Shown: positions 59,932 through 64,000 of the stretch, piece by piece | How the letters are laid out: each line of letters begins with the position of its first letter | Position numbering within the stretch: the stretch's first letter is position 1 | Assembly (NCBI GenBank): GCA_900318145.1 | Contig: ONJM01000011.1 | Coordinates: 1 to 64,000, forward strand | Source: an uncultured Eubacteriales bacterium | GTDB lineage: Bacteria > Bacillota > Clostridia > Christensenellales > Aristaeellaceae | Direction: 5' to 3' | DNA length: 64,000 nucleotides | Notes under the pieces: generated by a model | What the model saw: the letters and a program-made list of their open reading frames with translations, nothing else | Database searches by the model: none | Told to the model about the DNA's origin: nothing | Program-made: the position numbers and the translations under genes

Positions 59932-60180
59932 ATAATCCTCCGTTCGCTCAATGGTCGCCCAAGTCCCTTGGAGCGGGACTTGTTCTTCCTTTCGCGCTGA
60001 CGATCTCAGATCGCCAAAAACACCTTGCAGCGAAGAGGCTCCGCCCCTCCGCTCCGCACAGTTTCTCATGTTTTCAGGGCAGTGTCAAGAGCCGCCCCGG
60101 CACTGAGTACATAAGAAATGCTTTTCTCTTCCCGGTTCCGGTGGTAAACTGACTTTAGTTTTTTTCAGGAGGAATGCAAA
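59932..60180. other. Divergent intergenic region of pth and asnA
   Basis: 249 bases with no gene. On the minus strand TTGACA (60088-60083) could be the -35 of pth, but its -10 is poor. The pth leader would be ~120 bases and contains the inverted repeat AAGTCCC-ttggagc-GGGACTT (59961-59981). On the plus strand TAAACT (60145-60150) is a possible asnA -10. I see no T-box or known riboswitch. Confidence 0.5.
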
Positions 60181-61185
60181 ATGAATCTGATCATTCCGAA
60201 GAATTACAATCCCGTGCTGGATCTGCGGGATACGGAAATCGCCATCAAGCTCGTCAAGGACTTCTTTGAAACGGAGCTGGCCAGGGCCCTGAATCTGACC
60301 CGTGTTTCCGCGCCCATCATGGTCACGCCCGAATCCGGCCTGAACGATAATCTGAACGGTGTGGAGCGCCCTGTCTCCTTCGATGTGAAGGAAACCGGCC
60401 AGCAGGTTGAAATCGTGCATTCCCTGGCCAAATGGAAGCGGCAGGCCCTGAAAACCTACGGGTTTTCCGTCGGAGAAGGCCTGTATACCGATATGAACGC
60501 CATCCGGCGGGACGAAGTGACGGACAATATCCATTCGATCTTTGTGGACCAGTGGGACTGGGAGCGGATCATGGCTCCCTCCGAGCGCAATGAAAGCTTC
60601 CTGAAGGACATCGTCCGCCGCATCTATCTGACCCTGCGGAAAACCGAAGGCTTCGTCTGCGCCCATTATCCGCATATCCGTCCGGAGCTGCCGGATCAGA
60701 TTTCCTTCGTCACGACCCAGGAACTGGAGGACCGTTACCCGGATCTTTCCTCCAAGGAACGGGAATACATGGCCGCGAAGGAATACGGCGCCGTATTCCT
60801 GATGCAGGTGGGCGGCGCCCTGAAAAGCGGAAAAATCCATGACGGCCGTGCCCCGGACTATGACGACTGGTCCCTGAACGGCGATATTCTGCTGTACGAT
60901 CCCCTGCTGGATATCTCCCTGGAGGTTTCCTCCATGGGCATCCGCGTGGATCCGGAAACGCTTATGAAGCAGCTGAAAATCCGCGGCTGCGAGGAGCGGG
61001 CGGAGCTGCCCTTCCAGAAGGCGCTGCTTGCCGGCGAACTGCCCCAGACCATCGGCGGCGGTATCGGCCAGAGCCGCATGTGCGTCTATTTCCTCCGCAA
61101 GGCTCATGTGGGAGAGGTCCAGGCTTCCCTCTGGCCCGAGGAAGTGCAGCGGGCCTGCCATAACGCGAACATCCCGCTGCTGTAA
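60181..61185 (+). CDS. asnA: Aspartate--ammonia ligase (asparagine synthetase A)
   Basis: Makes asparagine from aspartate, ammonia and ATP; related to class II aminoacyl-tRNA synthetases. 334 residues, standard length. It has SGLNDNLNGVERPVSFDVK, VHSLAKWKRQALKTYGF, GEGLYTDMNAIRRDE, HSIFVDQWDWERI and the C-terminal GGGIGQSRMCVYFLRKAHVGE. The site AGGAGGAA is nine bases before the ATG. It is a single-gene unit with a strong terminator. Confidence 0.98.
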   Translation: MNLIIPKNYNPVLDLRDTEIAIKLVKDFFETELARALNLTRVSAPIMVTPESGLNDNLNGVERPVSFDVKETGQQVEIVHSLAKWKRQALKTYGFSVGEGLYTDMNAIRRDEVTDNIHSIFVDQWDWERIMAPSERNESFLKDIVRRIYLTLRKTEGFVCAHYPHIRPELPDQISFVTTQELEDRYPDLSSKEREYMAAKEYGAVFLMQVGGALKSGKIHDGRAPDYDDWSLNGDILLYDPLLDISLEVSSMGIRVDPETLMKQLKIRGCEERAELPFQKALLAGELPQTIGGGIGQSRMCVYFLRKAHVGEVQASLWPEEVQRACHNANIPLL

Positions 61186-61217
61186 GCCGCGGGATATCGG
61201 TTCCGTCAAAAAAGTAT

Positions 61218-61250
61218 CGCCGGATTTCCGTCTCGGAAATCCGGCGTTTT
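61218..61250 (+). terminator. Rho-independent terminator of asnA
   Basis: A perfect 13-bp stem CGCCGGATTTCCG / CGGAAATCCGGCG with loop TCT, followed by TTTT. It may also serve the convergent protease gene. Confidence 0.88.
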
Positions 61251-61259
61251 CTGTATCCG

Positions 61260-63926
61260 TCAGTCTCCCAGCTGGAACAGGATCAGATTCGGTTCGCTGG
61301 ACCAGAACTGCATATGACTTTCAACAAGCGTCTTTGCGTACTGGTACGCTTCCCTGACAGAGACCATCCTGTCCCCGTTGCTGTCGCTTCTGACAGTAAT
61401 CCAGCCGACGTGCTCGCCGCGGTCGTTGCAGTAATCGTATCCGCCCGCGCAGCAAAGCGCGTGAATCGGATTGTTGCGGGCATTGATGACATTGGTCGGA
61501 ATAAAATTGTACCAGTATCTCTCACTTCCCGCTTCGTCCACCTCGGCGCCGGAAATAATGGTATACTTCCTGCTGTTGTTGAACTCGCCCGCCTTGTTGG
61601 CGTTCTCGTCCTCCCTGAACGTGTTGATAAAGTTATTGTTGAATTCTTCCACTTCAGCGTCCGCGTCCGGCTGCGCTTCCGGATCCGCGCTCACTTCCGC
61701 TTCCGTGCTGACATTCGCTGCTATAATCGTATCCGTAATCGCTTCCGTGCCCATGTCCGCTTCCGCGCCCGCACGGACATTCTCCCCGGTCAGAACCTCT
61801 GTTCCCGTCGTATGATGAATGAAAGCGCCGGAGCCGCAGGAACCGAGCAGGATCACCACATGGTTGCTCTTCACTTTTGAATCCATGTGTTTTTTCAGCT
61901 CCGCCGGACGGATATATTTACCGTCCGTTGTACACAGCGCGCCGGCCCACTTTTCACCGCTCCGCACAACGCCGTGCCCGATCCAGACAAAAATACATAC
62001 GCTGTTGGGCCCCGCTTTCCCGAATGCGGACGTAATCCCGCTGTATACCTCTGACTGGGACGCGTTCATGACCATCTTGATTTTCTTTGTCTGTTTTGAA
62101 AAGATCTTTTCCAGTGCCGGCAGGTCAAACTTCGGGCTGCTCAGATTCTGGCATCCTTCCGCTCTTGAATAATCCGATTCACCGACTACAAAAACATAAT
62201 ACCATACGGGCGTAATATGGCTGATCTCGGTCCGCTGGCTCCTGAAACCCTTGCCGGCGGCTTTCACATATGCTTCGTATTCCTTGTGGCTTGTCACGGA
62301 AATAGCCGTTTTGGTCTGATCCCCGCTGACTTTCATTACTTTGTATTTTGACGCTCCGGTCTGTTTGTAGTAAACAAAATACTCTTCCGCCCCCGCCACC
62401 TGATTCCACCTGACGATCACCTTGTCCTCCGTGGAACTCTTGCTCAGCTTCACGACGCCGGGGGACGCCAGCCGGTATACTTTATCCGCCTTGGAAAATT
62501 CACTCCTGGCTCCGGATTTTCCGATTGCCCGAACTCTGTACTGGATGTATACTCCGGATCCTTTTCTGGTCGCGTTTGTTTTGTGGGTAAAGCCTGTCTT
62601 CTTCACCGTGCCGGCAAGCTTCCAGTCCTTCATCCCGTCTTTCTTCGCGTATACTTCGTATTTCGTCGCGCCGCTGATCTCGTTCCACTGGATGCTTACG
62701 CCGGTATTATTCTGCGCTATTTTCTGAATGACCGGCGTCTTCAATGAGGCGGCAGCGGTATACCTGAAGTTCACCGCGTTGCTGTATGTGCCGGCGTACC
62801 GGTTTCCCTTCAGCTTGCGGAAAGGAATAACCAGGTAATCATATGATTTTCCGTCCGAAACTTTGGTATCCGTAAACGCGGCTGTCGCTCCTTTTGTAAT
62901 CGTCCTGTAGGGTTTCGATGAATACGCGCTCTGGGTATCCTGTTTCCGGTAGATATAATAACCCGTAGCCCAGTCCACCTTTGTCCATTCGATTCTCGGA
63001 TATCCCTTGCCTGATTCTTTAACCGTCACCTTGCTCATCTTCAGCGCGGATACACGGCTGACGTCCGATACCGCTCTGACCTTTTTTGATTTCAGAACCC
63101 GGACACGGTAATCGTATACATGTCCTTCCGTGAATTTGTAATCATTGTATTCAAAAAGCCCGTCATTGTTCCCCGCCGGTTTGTAGGAGGACGGTTTCCG
63201 CGTGGCGACGGTTTCCCATTTCCCGCCGTCCGTACGGCGCTGCAGCTCATAGGCGGATATATTGCTGAAACTGGCCAGCGCGTCCGTCCATGCGGCGTAA
63301 ATGACAGGTTTCTTCACACCGGGATAATAGCCTACAACCGGCTTGGGCGCCTTCATGGTTTTCGTTTCGGTCGTGCTGCTCTCCTGGTCCTGTATAAACA
63401 TGGGCATATCAGCCGGAAATTCGGTTTCGCCCTGCTCCGAATCATTGAAATCCTCGGCCGGTTCCTCCACTTCGGCGTCCGGATTCAGTTCTTCCGGCTC
63501 TTCCGTATCTTCCCCGTCCGCGGCCTCTTCCTCGGCTTCTTCTTCCTCTGCAGCTTCCCCGTCTTCCGGTTCCTCTTCCGCGAATTCGCCGTCCTCCGGC
63601 CACGCCTCCTCCGCTTCCTCTTCCGGCTCTGCTTCCGGGAATTCCTCTTCCGGTTCTTCCTCTTCGGGCTCCTCTTCCGCGGATTCTTCTTCCGTGGGTT
63701 CGCCGTCTCCGTATTCTTCTTCGATTAAATCCGCTTCTGTGGCCGTTTCTGTCACATATTCCTCGATTTCCGGCTCTTCCTCCTCAAATCCGATGTCCGT
63801 CTCCTCCTGTGCGGTATTTGTTCCCTGCGGAATACCTTCTTCCGCGCGAGTATACGCAGGAAGTTCGCACAGCAGCATGGCAAGCGCGCAAATCAGGGAT
63901 ATCAGCTGTTTCCGGAATCTGAACAT
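61260..63926 (-). CDS. Secreted caspase-like cysteine protease with acidic region and FN3 modules
   Basis: 888 residues. A signal peptide (1-27, MFRFRKQLISLICALAMLLC) leads into a very acidic low-complexity region (~39-170, mainly Glu/Pro/Ala). About four fibronectin III-like modules follow: ~195-295, 296-390, 392-485 and 486-572 (SGATKYEVYAKKDGMKDWK, AGAEEYFVYYKQTGASKYK). The C-terminal ~310 residues have the clan CD protease pattern: a beta strand ending in FVWIGHGVV (His651) and another ending in ILLGSCGSGAF (Cys697). After the Cys comes a low-complexity insert rich in Glu/Ala/Asp. The ribosome site is TGGAGG. It stands alone on the minus strand at the window edge. Substrate and self-processing are unknown. 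Confidence 0.82.
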   Translation of the reverse strand: MFRFRKQLISLICALAMLLCELPAYTRAEEGIPQGTNTAQEETDIGFEEEEPEIEEYVTETATEADLIEEEYGDGEPTEEESAEEEPEEEEPEEEFPEAEPEEEAEEAWPEDGEFAEEEPEDGEAAEEEEAEEEAADGEDTEEPEELNPDAEVEEPAEDFNDSEQGETEFPADMPMFIQDQESSTTETKTMKAPKPVVGYYPGVKKPVIYAAWTDALASFSNISAYELQRRTDGGKWETVATRKPSSYKPAGNNDGLFEYNDYKFTEGHVYDYRVRVLKSKKVRAVSDVSRVSALKMSKVTVKESGKGYPRIEWTKVDWATGYYIYRKQDTQSAYSSKPYRTITKGATAAFTDTKVSDGKSYDYLVIPFRKLKGNRYAGTYSNAVNFRYTAAASLKTPVIQKIAQNNTGVSIQWNEISGATKYEVYAKKDGMKDWKLAGTVKKTGFTHKTNATRKGSGVYIQYRVRAIGKSGARSEFSKADKVYRLASPGVVKLSKSSTEDKVIVRWNQVAGAEEYFVYYKQTGASKYKVMKVSGDQTKTAISVTSHKEYEAYVKAAGKGFRSQRTEISHITPVWYYVFVVGESDYSRAEGCQNLSSPKFDLPALEKIFSKQTKKIKMVMNASQSEVYSGITSAFGKAGPNSVCIFVWIGHGVVRSGEKWAGALCTTDGKYIRPAELKKHMDSKVKSNHVVILLGSCGSGAFIHHTTGTEVLTGENVRAGAEADMGTEAITDTIIAANVSTEAEVSADPEAQPDADAEVEEFNNNFINTFREDENANKAGEFNNSRKYTIISGAEVDEAGSERYWYNFIPTNVINARNNPIHALCCAGGYDYCNDRGEHVGWITVRSDSNGDRMVSVREAYQYAKTLVESHMQFWSSEPNLILFQLGD

Positions 63927-64000
63927 ATTAACCTCCAGAGGATATGTTATTTTTGAGTATTTTCCTCTTCCGCCATTTTATCATTTTCAGCCCTGAAGGC

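Noticed and set aside
59932..60180. T-box leader for asnA
   Set aside because: No AGGGTGGNACCGCG-type antiterminator sequence or specifier stem was found on the plus strand.
1..64000. Mobile elements, prophage genes, toxin-antitoxin or phage-defence islands, tRNA and rRNA genes
   Set aside because: No transposase, integrase, capsid or restriction gene and no tRNA- or rRNA-like segment was recognised on either strand. The HerA-like ATPase has no nuclease or Sir2 partner that would mark a defence system.

Overview
The window is a stretch of Gram-positive, Clostridia-type chromosome that is fairly rich in G+C (my reading; no composition was computed). Support for this placement comes from the rpmH-rnpA-yidD-yidC-khpB block, a yggS-sepF-divIVA division cluster, a SAM-I (S-box) leader before metK, a CtsR-type operator before clpB, a PurR-type repressor gene, pth next to mfd, and good TTGACA/TATAAT promoters. 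Plant-glycan enzymes and secreted proteins with BspA-like, FN3 and Pro/Thr/Glu-rich regions suggest a gut or rumen commensal, possibly an uncultivated Clostridiales/Christensenellales-type lineage. That last point is inference. I see no tRNA, rRNA, CRISPR array, prophage or insertion sequence.

Left part (1-12.7 kb): the 3' end of a large secreted Cys-rich/BspA-like protein, then a glycan locus. On the minus strand these are a membrane protein of unknown function, a GH53 beta-1,4-galactanase, a sugar-binding protein with a glycan-binding-like tail, two MalF/MalG-type permeases and an MsmX/UgpC-type ATPase. Divergent to them is a secreted GH13 alpha-glucan hydrolase. The two divergent promoters share one -35 element, and a cre/LacI-type operator candidate lies before the transporter genes.

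Middle (12.7-35 kb): envelope and housekeeping genes. They are cvpA, an L,D-transpeptidase, nfo, a class A PBP, clpB, two RNA-modification genes, serS, the khpB/yidC/yidD/rnpA/rpmH block, a stand-alone PduL-type phosphotransacylase, riboswitch-controlled metK, mscL with a zinc ribbon, a HerA-like ATPase followed by a small gene resembling its tail, and a fused rph-rdgB gene.

Right part (35-64 kb): pgsA, glpK, a large membrane-anchored PQQ-type beta-propeller protein, a PflX-type radical SAM protein, an acyltransferase-fold protein lacking its catalytic motif, divIVA, a sepF with a long Gln/Tyr-rich linker, yggS, an HlyD-like protein, purR with a candidate autoregulatory operator, an HPr-like protein without the phospho-His loop, a repeat-rich peptidoglycan-binding protein, comF, recD2, an aspartokinase, an RmlD-like reductase, rluD, lspA, mfd, pth, asnA, and finally a secreted FN3/caspase-like protease with an acidic N-terminal region.

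Most of the window is ordinary core genome. The most unusual items are the secreted caspase-like protein, the galactan/alpha-glucan locus with its shared -35 divergent promoters and odd binding protein, the split HerA-like tail, the HPr-like protein, and the GGGGACGGTTCC palindrome near rpmH.
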